Shown here one piece after another: positions 32,317 to 41,129 of a stretch of 64,000 bases of DNA (positions are counted from its first letter, which is position 1; each line of letters starts with the position of its first letter). The notes under the pieces were generated by a model that worked only from the letters and a program-made list of their open reading frames with translations, was not told where the DNA came from and searched no databases. A program made the translations under genes and the position numbers. The stretch covers positions 558,001 to 622,000 of the forward strand of contig CAVZBZ010000001.1 of NCBI GenBank assembly GCA_963773665.1, read 5' to 3'. Origin of the DNA: DATJLY01 sp963773665 (GTDB lineage Bacteria > Pseudomonadota > Alphaproteobacteria > ATCC43930 > CGMCC-115725).

Positions 32317-34185
32317 CTAAACGCCAGCCTCAGCGCGTTCGAGGGCTTCGCTGGCCTCGAGCCATCGCGCTTCGGCGGCATCGAGCTGGCGTTCGACCTC
32401 TGCGCGCGTGCGCAGCATTTCGCCGACAGCGCCATCCGCGGGGTTCAGCAGCGCCCGGTCGATCACACAGCGTTGCGCCGTGAGACGCGCTATGTCCGCC
32501 TCGGCCTCCTTGATCGCATCGCGCAGAGGCTGCATGCGCTCGCGTTCCTGGGCCGCACGGCGTCGGACATCCTTCCGGGTGGTGCGCTTTGGCGCGCTTG
32601 CCGCGCCGGCGTTGTCCGGATCGTCCTCGCTTAGAACGAGATCGCGGTAATCATCGAGGGTTCCGGTGAACTCTGTTGCCGTCCCTTTTGCGATCAGCAC
32701 CAGGCGGTCCGCCGTCAGCTCCAGCAGATGGCGGTCATGGCTGACAATGATGACGGCGCCGGCATAGTCGTTGAGCGCGTCCACCAGCGCCTCGCGCGCG
32801 TCGAGATCGAGATGGTTGGTGGGCTCGTCCAGGATGATCAAGTGCGGCGCGTCGCGCGTGAGGAGCGCCAGGGCCAACCGCGCCCGCTCGCCGCCCGAGA
32901 GATGCTTCACCGCGACGGTCGCCTTGTCGCCGGAAAAGCCGAAGCGCGCGAGCTGCGCCCGCACGGCCTCGGGCGTGGCCGCCGATAGCACGCGGTTCAT
33001 GTGCTGCAGCGGCGTGTCCTCGGGCTCCAGCTCCTCGACCTGATGCTGAGAGAAATAGCCGATGCGCAGCCGGCTGCTCGCAGTCAAGCGTCCGGCCATG
33101 AGCGGAAGCTCGCGCGCGAGCAGTCGCGCCAGCGTTGTCTTGCCGCTGCCATTGCGCCCGAGGAGCGCGATGCGATCGTCGGGATCGATGCGCAGCGTGA
33201 TGCGCGACAGCACCGGCTTTCCGGGAACATAGCCGACGGCGGCCGCCTCGAGCGTCACCAGCGGCGGGCGCAGATCGTCGGGGTTGGGAAACTCGAAGGT
33301 CAGCCCGGCCTGTTCGCTCAAATCCGGTGCCGGCTCCATGCGCGCCAACGCCTTGAGCCGGCTTTGCGCCTGGCGCGCCGTGTGCGCCTTGTACCGCCAG
33401 CGGTCGATATAGGCCTGCAGCTTGCGCCGCTTCGCCTCCTGCCGCTGCACCTGCGCCTCCGCCAGCGCGCGGCGCTCGCGCCGCTGCCTGACGAAGCCGT
33501 CGTAATCGCCGCTATAGAGCGTGGTCTTGCCGCCCTCGAGATGCAGCACATGGTCGACCACGTTGTTGAGGAGGTCGCGCTCGTGGCTGACCAGCACCAG
33601 GGTACCGCGATAGGTCTTGAGAAAGGATTCGAGCCAGATCTCGGCCTCGAGATCGAGGTGATTGGAGGGCTCGTCCAGCAGCAGCAGATCGGGCTCGGAG
33701 AACAGCACCGCAGCGAGCGCTGCGCGCATGCGCCAGCCGCCCGAGAAAGAGTCGAGGGGCGACGCCTGCGCCGCCTCGTCGAACCCGAGCCCGGCGAGGA
33801 TCCGGGCGGCGCGCGCCGGCGCGGAATAGGCGCCGATGGCATCGAGGCGCTCCTGGACCTCGGCGATGCGATCGTGCCCGGCTGCCCCTTCCGCCTCGGC
33901 AAGAAGGCCGGCGCGCTCGCTGTCGGCGCCGAGGACATGCGCCAGCGGCGTCGTCGTGCCGCCAGGCGCGTCCTGGACGAGATAGCCGATGCGCGTGCCG
34001 CGCGGCGTCTCGACCGTCCCCTCGTCGGTTTCGATGAGACCGGCGATGACCTTGAGCAAAGTCGATTTGCCGGAGCCATTGCGGCCGACGAGACCGACCC
34101 GGCAGCGCCACGGGACGGACGCGGTCGCACGCTCCAGCACGCTGCGGCCGCCCAGCCGCACAGTGACCGCCTTCAAAACCAGCAT
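32317..34185 (-). CDS. ABC-F family ATPase (Uup/EttA class)
   Basis: 622 residues with two ABC domains. Walker A 'GLVGRNGSGKSTLLKV' and 'ALLGRNGSGKTTLARL'; signature motifs 'SFSGGWRMRAAL' and 'HLSGGERARLAL'; Walker B 'LLLLDEPSNHLDLEA' and 'LIILDEPTNHLDLDA'. There is no membrane domain. A charged linker and a C-terminal coiled-coil tail (from about residue 530) place it near Uup. ABC-F proteins bind the ribosomal E-site or act in ribosome assembly. Start ATG 34185 (MLVLKAVTVRLGG). Confidence 0.9.
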   Translation of the reverse strand: MLVLKAVTVRLGGRSVLERATASVPWRCRVGLVGRNGSGKSTLLKVIAGLIETDEGTVETPRGTRIGYLVQDAPGGTTTPLAHVLGADSERAGLLAEAEGAAGHDRIAEVQERLDAIGAYSAPARAARILAGLGFDEAAQASPLDSFSGGWRMRAALAAVLFSEPDLLLLDEPSNHLDLEAEIWLESFLKTYRGTLVLVSHERDLLNNVVDHVLHLEGGKTTLYSGDYDGFVRQRRERRALAEAQVQRQEAKRRKLQAYIDRWRYKAHTARQAQSRLKALARMEPAPDLSEQAGLTFEFPNPDDLRPPLVTLEAAAVGYVPGKPVLSRITLRIDPDDRIALLGRNGSGKTTLARLLARELPLMAGRLTASSRLRIGYFSQHQVEELEPEDTPLQHMNRVLSAATPEAVRAQLARFGFSGDKATVAVKHLSGGERARLALALLTRDAPHLIILDEPTNHLDLDAREALVDALNDYAGAVIIVSHDRHLLELTADRLVLIAKGTATEFTGTLDDYRDLVLSEDDPDNAGAASAPKRTTRKDVRRRAAQERERMQPLRDAIKEAEADIARLTAQRCVIDRALLNPADGAVGEMLRTRAEVERQLDAAEARWLEASEALERAEAGV

Positions 34186-34301
34186 GGAAGCCAGATAGCA
34201 AAACCGGCACGCCTTGTCAGCGCGTCCCCGCCCCCTTTGGTGAATACTCCGCGACGCCGGTGATAAGCTGCCCGCATTCTCAGTCCAGGATCGGAGGCAT
34301 C

Positions 34302-35702
34302 GTGACGGAGCTTTGGCGCCTTGCCGCAACCGAACTTGCCGGCCTCATCCGCAGCCGCAAGGTTTCCGCCCGGGAGGCGGCCGAAGCGGCGCTGCAACGG
34401 CTCGACGCGGTCAATCCCCGGCTCAATGCGATCGTCGAGCACCGGCCCGATCTGGTGCGCAAACAGGCCGACGCGGTGGACCGGACCATCGCCGGCGGCG
34501 GGGACCCGGGCGCGCTCGGCGGCGTCCCGGTGACGGTGAAGATCAACGTCAACCAAGCGGGCTTCGCCACCACGAACGGGACAAGGCTGCAGCAGAACCT
34601 GGTGGCACAAGCCAACAGCCCGGTGGTCGATAATCTGGTGCGGGCCGGCGCAGTGCTCCTGGGACGCAGCAATGCTCCGGCCTTCGCCTTGCGCTGGTTC
34701 ACCAGCAATCTGATCCACGGCAATACGCGGAACCCGCGCAACGCATCGCTCACTCCGGGCGGCTCGTCCGGGGGTGCGGCGGCTGCGGTGGCGGCCGGGA
34801 TCGGGCACCTTGCCCATGGCACGGATATCGGCGGTTCGATCCGCTATCCAGCCTATGCCTGCGGCGTCCATGGGCTGCGGCCCACCCTTGGCCGCGTGCC
34901 TGCCTACAACGCAACCGCGCCGGAGCGCGGGATCGGTCCGCAACTCATGGCCGTATCCGGGCCGATCGGCCGCACGATCGCCGATCTTCGCGCAGGCCTC
35001 ATGGCCATGGCGGCTCCCGATCCGCGCGACCCATGGTGGACACCGGCGCCGCTGGAAGGGCGCGGCGTGCCGCTTCATGCTGCGGTGTGTCTTCGTCCGG
35101 GCGGCTTGGCGATCGTGAAGGAAGTCGAAGCGGCCTTGCTGGACGCGGCGCGGCTTCTGTCCGATGCCGGCTGGACGGTGGAGGAGATAAAGGACACACC
35201 CTCGCTGCACGAAGCGGCCGAGGTGCAAGAGTGCCTTTGGCTCGGCGACGGGTTCGCCGCGCTCGCCGATGCGGCAAAGCGCGAGGGCGATCCCGGCGCG
35301 CTCGCGGTCGTGGCGGCATTCCGCGCCAAGGCCGCGACATTGGCGCCCGACATGGTCGCCCGCTTGCTGGTTCGACGCGCCACCTTGACGCGCGAGTGGC
35401 GGATGCTTCTGGCCCGATACCCGGTACTGTTGCTGCCGGTTTCGGCTGAATTGCCGTTTCCGGACGGGCTCGACCTGCAGGGCGAGGCAGGCTTCGAGCG
35501 CGTGTGGCAGGCGCAATTGACGCAGAGGGGCCTGCCGGCCATGGGGCTACCGGCCCTGACGGTGTCAACCGGTCTCATTGGCACCATCCCGGTCGGCGTG
35601 CAAATCGTCGCCGACCGGTACCGGGAGGATCTGTGTTTCCTCGCCGGCGAGGCGATCGAGGCCGCCGGCGTGCCGCCCTCTCCGATCGATCCGATGGAAT
35701 GA
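34302..35702 (+). CDS. amidase signature family enzyme
   Basis: 466 residues from GTG 34302 (GGAGG 4 bases upstream). Ser-cisSer-Lys triad: Lys in 'GVPVTVKINVNQAG', the glycine-serine loop 'TPGGSSGGAAAAVAAG', and the nucleophile Ser in 'GTDIGGSIRYPAYACG'. Close in layout to GatA, but without gatB or gatC nearby, so more likely a stand-alone amide hydrolase. Substrate unknown. The gene ends about 100 bases before tRNA-Sec. Confidence 0.85.
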   Translation: MTELWRLAATELAGLIRSRKVSAREAAEAALQRLDAVNPRLNAIVEHRPDLVRKQADAVDRTIAGGGDPGALGGVPVTVKINVNQAGFATTNGTRLQQNLVAQANSPVVDNLVRAGAVLLGRSNAPAFALRWFTSNLIHGNTRNPRNASLTPGGSSGGAAAAVAAGIGHLAHGTDIGGSIRYPAYACGVHGLRPTLGRVPAYNATAPERGIGPQLMAVSGPIGRTIADLRAGLMAMAAPDPRDPWWTPAPLEGRGVPLHAAVCLRPGGLAIVKEVEAALLDAARLLSDAGWTVEEIKDTPSLHEAAEVQECLWLGDGFAALADAAKREGDPGALAVVAAFRAKAATLAPDMVARLLVRRATLTREWRMLLARYPVLLLPVSAELPFPDGLDLQGEAGFERVWQAQLTQRGLPAMGLPALTVSTGLIGTIPVGVQIVADRYREDLCFLAGEAIEAAGVPPSPIDPME

Positions 35703-35804
35703 CCAAGTCGGATTGGACCGAGCCGCAATCGAGCGCGAACACGTACGTCACCAGATACTGCGCCCGGTGGCAGAGGCGTTCGGCGGAGAGTAGGCTTCGC
35801 GCGG

Positions 35805-35900
35805 GGAAAGGAAACGCAACCCGGTGGGGCGCCCGGACTTCAAATCCGGTGGGAGGCGTCAGACGTCTCCGGTGGGTTCGACTCCCACTCCTTTCCGCCA
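35805..35900 (+). tRNA. selC: tRNA-Sec (anticodon TCA), selenocysteine tRNA
   Basis: A 96-base gene with an 8-bp acceptor stem (GGAAAGGA at 35805-35812 with TCCTTTCC at 35889-35896), a long variable arm (GGGAGGCGTCAGACGTCTCC region), anticodon loop ACTTCAAAT with TCA, T-loop GGTTCGACTCC, G73 and an encoded CCA (35898-35900). The 8-bp acceptor, length and TCA anticodon are diagnostic. It is charged with Ser, converted to Sec by SelA, and read at UGA by SelB. selD lies antisense and overlaps it; selA and selB are not in the window. Confidence 0.95.
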
Positions 35901-36955
35901 GTGACGGTGATCTGCCCCGGCTTTCCGGCAGGCGCGATGCGGCCGATGACGGCGCGCGTTTCGACGCCGTGCGCGGCAAGCGCCGCAAGAAGCGCCTGAA
36001 GGCGCGCGGGGCGCACCGCGATCAGAAGCCCGCCCGAGGTCTGCGCGTCGGCGAGAAGGAGGCGCTGGTTCGCGCTCAACTCGGCGGCAAAGCGCGTCTC
36101 GGGCGCGGCGAAATCGAGATTGCGGCGCGTGCCGCCGGGGCACATGCCGGCCTCGAGCAGGTCCTCGACACGAGCGAAGAGCGGCACCGCGCCATAGGCG
36201 ATGACGGCGCCGAGCGCCGCACCCCGCGCCGCGCTCGAGGCGCGCAGGATATTGCCGAGATGGCCCAAAAGACCGAAGCCGGTGACGTCGGTCGCGGCGC
36301 TGACGCCCACTTCGCACATCGCCTCGGCGGCGGCGCGGTTGAGGGTCGCCATGCTTTGGACCGCGTCCGCGAGATCCGCGCGCGCGAGGCGGCCGCGCTT
36401 TGCCGCGGTGGTGAGAACGCCGGTGCCGATCCTCTTGGTCAGCACGAGCGCGTCGCCCGCCTCGGCGCCGGCATTGGTGACGATGCGGCCGGGATGCACC
36501 GTGCCGGTGACGAAGAGGCCGAATTTCGGCTCCTCGTCGATGATCGAATGGCCGCCCGAGATGGCAATTCCGGCCTCGGCGCAAACTTGCGCCGCGCCCG
36601 CGAAGACGGGTGCGAGCCGCGCGGTCCCCAGCGTCTCGACCGGCCAGGCGACGAAGCTCAGCGCGTTCAACGGCCGCGCGCCCATCGCGTAGATGTCGGA
36701 CAGCGCGTTGGCGGCGGCGATGCGGCCGTAATCGTACGGGTCGTCGACGATCGGCGGGAACACGTCCACCGTCTCCACGAGCGCGAGCTCGTCGGACAGG
36801 CGGATCACCGCGGCGTCGTCGCTCGTGCCGTGGCCGACGAGCACGCGGGCGTCGCCCGAGGATGGCAGATGGGAGAGCGCCTCGTGCAGATCGGCCTGGC
36901 CGATCTTGGCGGCGCAGCCGGCCGAGCGCGCGAGCGAGGTGAGCGGAACATCCAT
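35840..36955 (-). CDS. selD: selenide, water dikinase (selenophosphate synthetase)
   Basis: 371 residues. N-terminal catalytic Cys and Lys in 'SLARSAGCAAKIGQADLHEA' (C14, K17). ATP/Mg sites in 'VGHGTSDDAAVI' and 'VDVFPPIVDDPYDYGRIAAA'; 'FVTGTVHPGRIV'; 'SAATDVTGFGLLGHLGNILR'. It makes selenophosphate from selenide and ATP for Sec-tRNA. Cys, not Sec, is at the catalytic position. The last 19 codons are antisense to tRNA-Sec (tail KEWESNPPETSDASHRI), so the C-terminal tail is probably not conserved. It starts 45 bases from the divergent selenoprotein gene. Confidence 0.93.
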   Translation of the reverse strand: MDVPLTSLARSAGCAAKIGQADLHEALSHLPSSGDARVLVGHGTSDDAAVIRLSDELALVETVDVFPPIVDDPYDYGRIAAANALSDIYAMGARPLNALSFVAWPVETLGTARLAPVFAGAAQVCAEAGIAISGGHSIIDEEPKFGLFVTGTVHPGRIVTNAGAEAGDALVLTKRIGTGVLTTAAKRGRLARADLADAVQSMATLNRAAAEAMCEVGVSAATDVTGFGLLGHLGNILRASSAARGAALGAVIAYGAVPLFARVEDLLEAGMCPGGTRRNLDFAAPETRFAAELSANQRLLLADAQTSGGLLIAVRPARLQALLAALAAHGVETRAVIGRIAPAGKPGQITVTGGKEWESNPPETSDASHRI

Positions 36956-37000
36956 GGCGCGAGGGTAGCAGAGCGGCTGGCGCCGCGCTAATCTCGGACC

Positions 37001-37219
37001 ATGAAGGTCGTCATTCAGTATTGCGGGGCCTGAGGCTACGAGCCGAAAGCTCTCCGTGCGGGAGCGCAGTTCCGCGAGCTTGCCGGCGCCGATGTGGAAC
37101 TCGTGCGCGCGAGCGGTGGCGTGTTCGAGATCGCGATCGACGGCCAGCTCAAATTCTCGAAGAAGCAGCTCGGGCGCTTCCCGACCGACGACGAGATCGC
37201 GAAGATCGCCAAGGGCTAG
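37001..37219 (+). CDS. SelW-like (Rdx family) selenoprotein with in-frame UGA = Sec
   Basis: 73 codons from ATG 37001 to TAG 37217-37219, interrupted only by TGA at 37031-37033. Read through as Sec (U), residues 1-14 are MKVVIQYCGAUGYE, giving a C8-x-x-U11 redox motif right after the first beta strand. The C-terminal half has 'GGVFEIAIDGQLKFSKKQLG' followed by RFPTDDEI, the Rdx (SelW/SelT/SelH) thioredoxin-like signature. A hairpin with a GU-containing loop follows the UGA. Neighbours are selD (divergent) and tRNA-Sec. Small cytosolic thiol/selenol oxidoreductase of unknown partner. The evidence for Sec is motif, SECIS-like hairpin and locus together; the ribosome-binding site is weak. Confidence 0.88.
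37034..37065 (+). promoter_or_regulatory. bacterial SECIS-like hairpin after the Sec UGA
   Basis: Starting directly after the UGA, 37049-37065 (GCTCTCCGTGCGGGAGC) forms a 6-bp stem with a 5-base loop CGTGC whose GU is the feature SelB recognises in known bacterial SECIS loops. The loop is about 22 bases from the UGA, inside the coding sequence, as expected. A small GGCT-ACG-AGCC hairpin (37034-37044) precedes it. Fold inferred by eye. Confidence 0.6.
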
Positions 37220-37222
37220 CGT

Positions 37223-39571
37223 CTAGCGCTTCGCGCTTCGGATCGCCTGCCACAGCGCGAAGGGCGTCGCGGGCATCGGGATGTCGGTGACGCCGAGCGG
37301 CGTCAGCGCGTCGAGGAGGGCCGCGGTCACGACCGCCAGCGCCGGCGTCGTGCCGCCCTCGCCGCCCGCCTTGATGCCGAGCGGATTGGTCGGCGACAGC
37401 ACCTCGACGATCTCGGTGCGGAACGACGGCAGCACGTCGGCGCGCGGCAGCGCGTAATCCATGAGCGAGCCGGCGAGCGGCTGGCCCGAGCGCGGGTCGA
37501 GCGCGCACTCCTCCATGAGGATTTGCCCTAGTCCCTGTGCGATCGCGCCGTGCGTCTGGCCGTGGACGATGAGCGGATTGATGCAGCGCCCGACATCGTC
37601 CACCGCGGCATAGCGGGTGAGCGCGAGCGCGCCCGTGTCGGGATCGACCTCGATCTCGCAAGCGGCTGCGCCGTTCGGGAACACGGGGTCGTGCATCTCG
37701 TTGTCGGCGACGACGGCAAGCCCGTCGGCAAGCTCGGGCGGGAGCGCCACGTGCGATGCTGCCTCGGCAAGCTCGAGAAAATCGAAGCTGCGGTTGCTGG
37801 CGGGCGCGCGAAAGCGGCCGTCGGCGAAGACGATGTCGCCCGCATCGGCGCCGAGCGCGATCGCGGCGATGCGCCGCCCCTTGTCGATGAGCGCGGCCGA
37901 GGCGCGGGCGAAGACGGTCGCGGCGTGGCGCATCGAGCGGCCGGAATGCGAGCCCCCGCCCGCATGCACGACGCGCGTGTCGCCCATGACGATGCGCACG
38001 CTCTCGACGGGTACGCCAAGCAGATCGGAGATCACTTGCGAAAAACTCGTCTCGTGTCCCTGCCCGGCCGGCTGCGTGCCGATCACGACATCGACCTTGC
38101 GGCCCGGCAGCACGCGGATCTCGGCGCGCTCGCGCGGCGAGCCGATCGAGGATTCGACATAGTTGACGACGGCGCGGCCCAAGAGTTGGCCCCTCGCGTT
38201 CGCTTCCGCGCGGCGCGCGGCGAACCCGTCCCACTCGATCGTGCGCTGGACGAGGTCCATGTTCGCTTCATAAGTGCCGCTGTCGTAGCGCGCGCCGACG
38301 GCGTTGGTGTAGGGCATGGCGTCGGCGCGCACGAGATTGCGGCGGCGCAGCGCCACCGGGTCGAGACCCAGCTCGGAAGCCGCCTTGTCGGCCAGCCGCT
38401 CGATCGCATAGGTGACTTCGGGCCGGCCCGAGCTGCGATAGGCCTGGGTCGGCATGGTGTTAGTGAAGACCGCGCGGGCGCAGAGCCGGGCCGCGGCAAT
38501 GTCGTAGGAGCCGGTGACGAGCGCCGCGCCCTTGCCGAGCGGCGACAGCGACACGCAGCGCGCTCCGACATTGCTTGTGTTCTCGCTCCTGAGCGCGAGG
38601 AAGCGGCCGTCGGGCCCGAGCGCGAGCGATGCCTTCACGACGAGATCGCGGCCCTGATAGTCGGAGAGGAACGCCTCGCTCCGCGTCGCGCGGTATTTCA
38701 CCGGACGTTTGAGCCGCCGCGCCGCCCACAGCGCCAGCGCATATTCGACGTAAGGCCGGTTCTTCGAGCCGAAATTGCCGCCGACATCGGCCGAGACGAC
38801 GCGCAGCTCATCGGCGCCGAGGCCGAGCACCAATTCCAGTTCGCGCTTCTGGCGCACCGCGCCGCCGGTGGGCGCATAGAGCGTGAGCGCGCCCGTGGCA
38901 GGATCGATGTCGGCGAGCGCCGCGCGCGGCTCGAGCGCGACCGCGGTGACGCGGCTGATGTGCCGGTCGAGCGCGACGACGCGATGCGCCGCCGCGAAGG
39001 CCCGCGATGTGGCTTCCTCGTCGCCGAAGAAGGTCTCGACCAGGAGATTGCCCGGCACCTCGTCCCACACGGGCGGCGCGCCGGGCGCGAGCGCCGCTTC
39101 CGCGTCGAGCACGAACGGCAGCTCCTGCCATTCGACCGCGACTTCCTCGGCCGCGTCGAGCGCCTGGGCTTCGCTTTCGGCCACGACCATCGCCACCGCC
39201 TCGCCGACATGGCGCGCCTTGCCGGATGGCAGGAGCGCGTGCGGGCCGATGAACACCGCGCCGCCGCCGGGCGCCGTGAGCTTCAAATCGTATTTCGTCG
39301 AAGGCACCGGCTCGTGCGGAATGGGGCCGAGCCGGTCGGCCGCGCAATCCGCGCCCGTCAGCACGGCGAGCACGCCCGGCATCGCGCGGGCGCGCACGGT
39401 GTCGATCGCGGCTATCGCCGCGTGCGGATGGGGCGAGCGCACCATCACGGCATGCGCCATGAAGGGGACGGCCCGGTCGTCGCTGAAGCGGCCGTCGCCG
39501 GCTAGAAGGCGCAGATCCTCCTTGCGGCGAAGCGGCTGTCCGATGGCTTTGAACGCTTGTCCTTCCGGCAT
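37223..39571 (-). CDS. xanthine dehydrogenase/CoxL family molybdopterin subunit
   Basis: 782 residues from ATG 39571. 'IGQPLRRKEDLRLLAGDGRF' opens the aldehyde oxidase a/b-hammerhead domain. 'VSADVGGNFGSKNRPYVEYA' and 'PTQAYRSSGRPEVTYAIERL' are molybdopterin-binding, and the catalytic Glu is in 'KAGGEGGTTPALAVVTAALL'. The active-site loop AYRSSGR lacks the Cys of true CO dehydrogenase (AYRCSFR), so it is a hydroxylase of the form II/aldehyde-oxidase type with unknown substrate. No FAD or 2Fe-2S subunit gene is adjacent. It ends 3 bases from the selenoprotein stop (convergent). Confidence 0.88.
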   Translation of the reverse strand: MPEGQAFKAIGQPLRRKEDLRLLAGDGRFSDDRAVPFMAHAVMVRSPHPHAAIAAIDTVRARAMPGVLAVLTGADCAADRLGPIPHEPVPSTKYDLKLTAPGGGAVFIGPHALLPSGKARHVGEAVAMVVAESEAQALDAAEEVAVEWQELPFVLDAEAALAPGAPPVWDEVPGNLLVETFFGDEEATSRAFAAAHRVVALDRHISRVTAVALEPRAALADIDPATGALTLYAPTGGAVRQKRELELVLGLGADELRVVSADVGGNFGSKNRPYVEYALALWAARRLKRPVKYRATRSEAFLSDYQGRDLVVKASLALGPDGRFLALRSENTSNVGARCVSLSPLGKGAALVTGSYDIAAARLCARAVFTNTMPTQAYRSSGRPEVTYAIERLADKAASELGLDPVALRRRNLVRADAMPYTNAVGARYDSGTYEANMDLVQRTIEWDGFAARRAEANARGQLLGRAVVNYVESSIGSPRERAEIRVLPGRKVDVVIGTQPAGQGHETSFSQVISDLLGVPVESVRIVMGDTRVVHAGGGSHSGRSMRHAATVFARASAALIDKGRRIAAIALGADAGDIVFADGRFRAPASNRSFDFLELAEAASHVALPPELADGLAVVADNEMHDPVFPNGAAACEIEVDPDTGALALTRYAAVDDVGRCINPLIVHGQTHGAIAQGLGQILMEECALDPRSGQPLAGSLMDYALPRADVLPSFRTEIVEVLSPTNPLGIKAGGEGGTTPALAVVTAALLDALTPLGVTDIPMPATPFALWQAIRSAKR

Positions 39572-39610
39572 CGATGCTCTCTTATAGCTTGCAGCCGCAG
39601 GGAGCAACGC

Positions 39611-41122
39611 ATGGACCGAAAATTCGCGCCGCGCGCCAACCGCAGCGATCTCGACGCATGGATCGAGAAGGCGGACGCGCTTGGCGAGCTGAAGCGCATC
39701 ACCGCCGAGGTCGATCCCGATCTCGAGATGGCGACCATCACCTATCTCGCCGGCAGCACGAAGAGCCCGGCGCTTTTGTTCGAGAACATCAAGGGCCATC
39801 CTGGGCACCGCGCGCTCTACAACATGATCGGCTGCAACCTGTCGCGGCTCTGCCTCGCGATGGGCGAGGCGCCGGTCGAGCATCCCCTGGAAGCGGTGCA
39901 GATCCTCAAGACCAAGATGGGGCGGAAGGTGCCGCCCAAGTCCGTCCCGGCGGAACACGCGCTGTGCAACCAGAACATCCTTACGGGCGACGCGATCGAC
40001 GTGCGCAAATTTCCGGCGCCGCGCATGTGGCCCTTGGATGGCGGCAAGTATCTCGGCACCGGCGACGCCGTGGTGACCAAGGACCCCGAAACGGGCCGCA
40101 TCAACATCGGCACATATCGCATGATGATAAAAGGCCCGCGCGAATTGGGCCTCTACACCTCGCCGGGCAAGGACGGCACGCTCGACCGCGACAAGTGGTG
40201 GAAGATGGGCAAGCCCATGCCGGTCGCCGCCGCCTATGGCGTCGATCCGCTGCTGTTCCTCGTGGGCGCCACGACATTCCCCAAGACCGAGAGCGAGTAC
40301 GAGTATTACGGCGGAATATCCGGCAGCCCGTGCGAGGTCTTCGAGAGCGATGTGACCGGCCTGCCGCTGCCCGCGGGCGCCGAGATCATCATCGAGGGCT
40401 TCGTCTATCCGAACGAGACCTTCGCCGAGGGCCCGTTCGGCGAGTTCACGGGATATTACGGAAGGCCGTCGGGCGACACGCCCTATCTGCGCGTCGAGAA
40501 GGTGCGCTACCGCGACAACCCGACGCTCACCTGCGCGCTCATGGCGGATGGGGCCGCGAACGAGGCCGGCCTGTTCTGGGCCTCGGTGCGCGCCTCGGCG
40601 ATCTGGGCCGATTTCGACAAGCTCGGCGTGCCCGGCATCCAGGGCGTGTGGTCGATCCCGGAAGCGGCGGGCTGGGGCATCACCGTCGTGTCGCTGAAGC
40701 AGATGTATCCGGGCCACGCGGCGCAGGCGCTGGCATTGGCCGCGCAATGCACGGGCGGCGCCTATTTCGGCAAGTACGTGATCGCGGTCGACGAGGACGT
40801 CGATCCGACCGACGTGCACCAGGTGCTGTGGGCGATGGCGACGCGCTCGAGGCCGGCGCAGGCGATCGACATCTTGCGCGAGACCTGGAGCACCTTCCTC
40901 GACCCGAGCCTCAATCCGCCTGAGGTCCGGCCGTGGGGCTCGAAATGCCTCATCAATGCCTGCATGGACTACCGCTACATCAAGAATTTCTCGCAGCGCG
41001 CCAAGCTTTCCAAAAGCGCCTACGAGCGCGTCGTCGCGCGCTGGAGCGAGCTTGGCCTGGCCGGCAAGCCGCCGAAGGTGACGGTGTTCGAGGACGCCGA
41101 TTTCCCCGAGACGATGCCGTAG
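39611..41122 (+). CDS. UbiD family decarboxylase
   Basis: 503 residues from ATG 39611 (GGAG six bases upstream). prFMN and metal-binding regions 'INIGTYRMMIKGPRELGLYT' (catalytic Arg) and 'FAEGPFGEFTGYYGRPSG' (Glu pair E..E of the E-R-E triad) are present, plus 'AAQCTGGAYFGKYVIAVDED'. UbiD enzymes (de)carboxylate aromatic or unsaturated acids using prenylated FMN made by UbiX. No ubiX is adjacent and the substrate is unknown. Only 39 bases separate it from the divergent CoxL-type gene, so the two may serve one aromatic or heterocyclic pathway. Confidence 0.88.
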   Translation: MDRKFAPRANRSDLDAWIEKADALGELKRITAEVDPDLEMATITYLAGSTKSPALLFENIKGHPGHRALYNMIGCNLSRLCLAMGEAPVEHPLEAVQILKTKMGRKVPPKSVPAEHALCNQNILTGDAIDVRKFPAPRMWPLDGGKYLGTGDAVVTKDPETGRINIGTYRMMIKGPRELGLYTSPGKDGTLDRDKWWKMGKPMPVAAAYGVDPLLFLVGATTFPKTESEYEYYGGISGSPCEVFESDVTGLPLPAGAEIIIEGFVYPNETFAEGPFGEFTGYYGRPSGDTPYLRVEKVRYRDNPTLTCALMADGAANEAGLFWASVRASAIWADFDKLGVPGIQGVWSIPEAAGWGITVVSLKQMYPGHAAQALALAAQCTGGAYFGKYVIAVDEDVDPTDVHQVLWAMATRSRPAQAIDILRETWSTFLDPSLNPPEVRPWGSKCLINACMDYRYIKNFSQRAKLSKSAYERVVARWSELGLAGKPPKVTVFEDADFPETMP

Positions 41123-41129
41123 CCGGCCG

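Noticed and set aside
37021..37290. 89-codon plus-strand frame overlapping the selenoprotein
   Set aside because: Shifted frame without a family pattern; the Rdx signature lies entirely in the frame starting at 37001.
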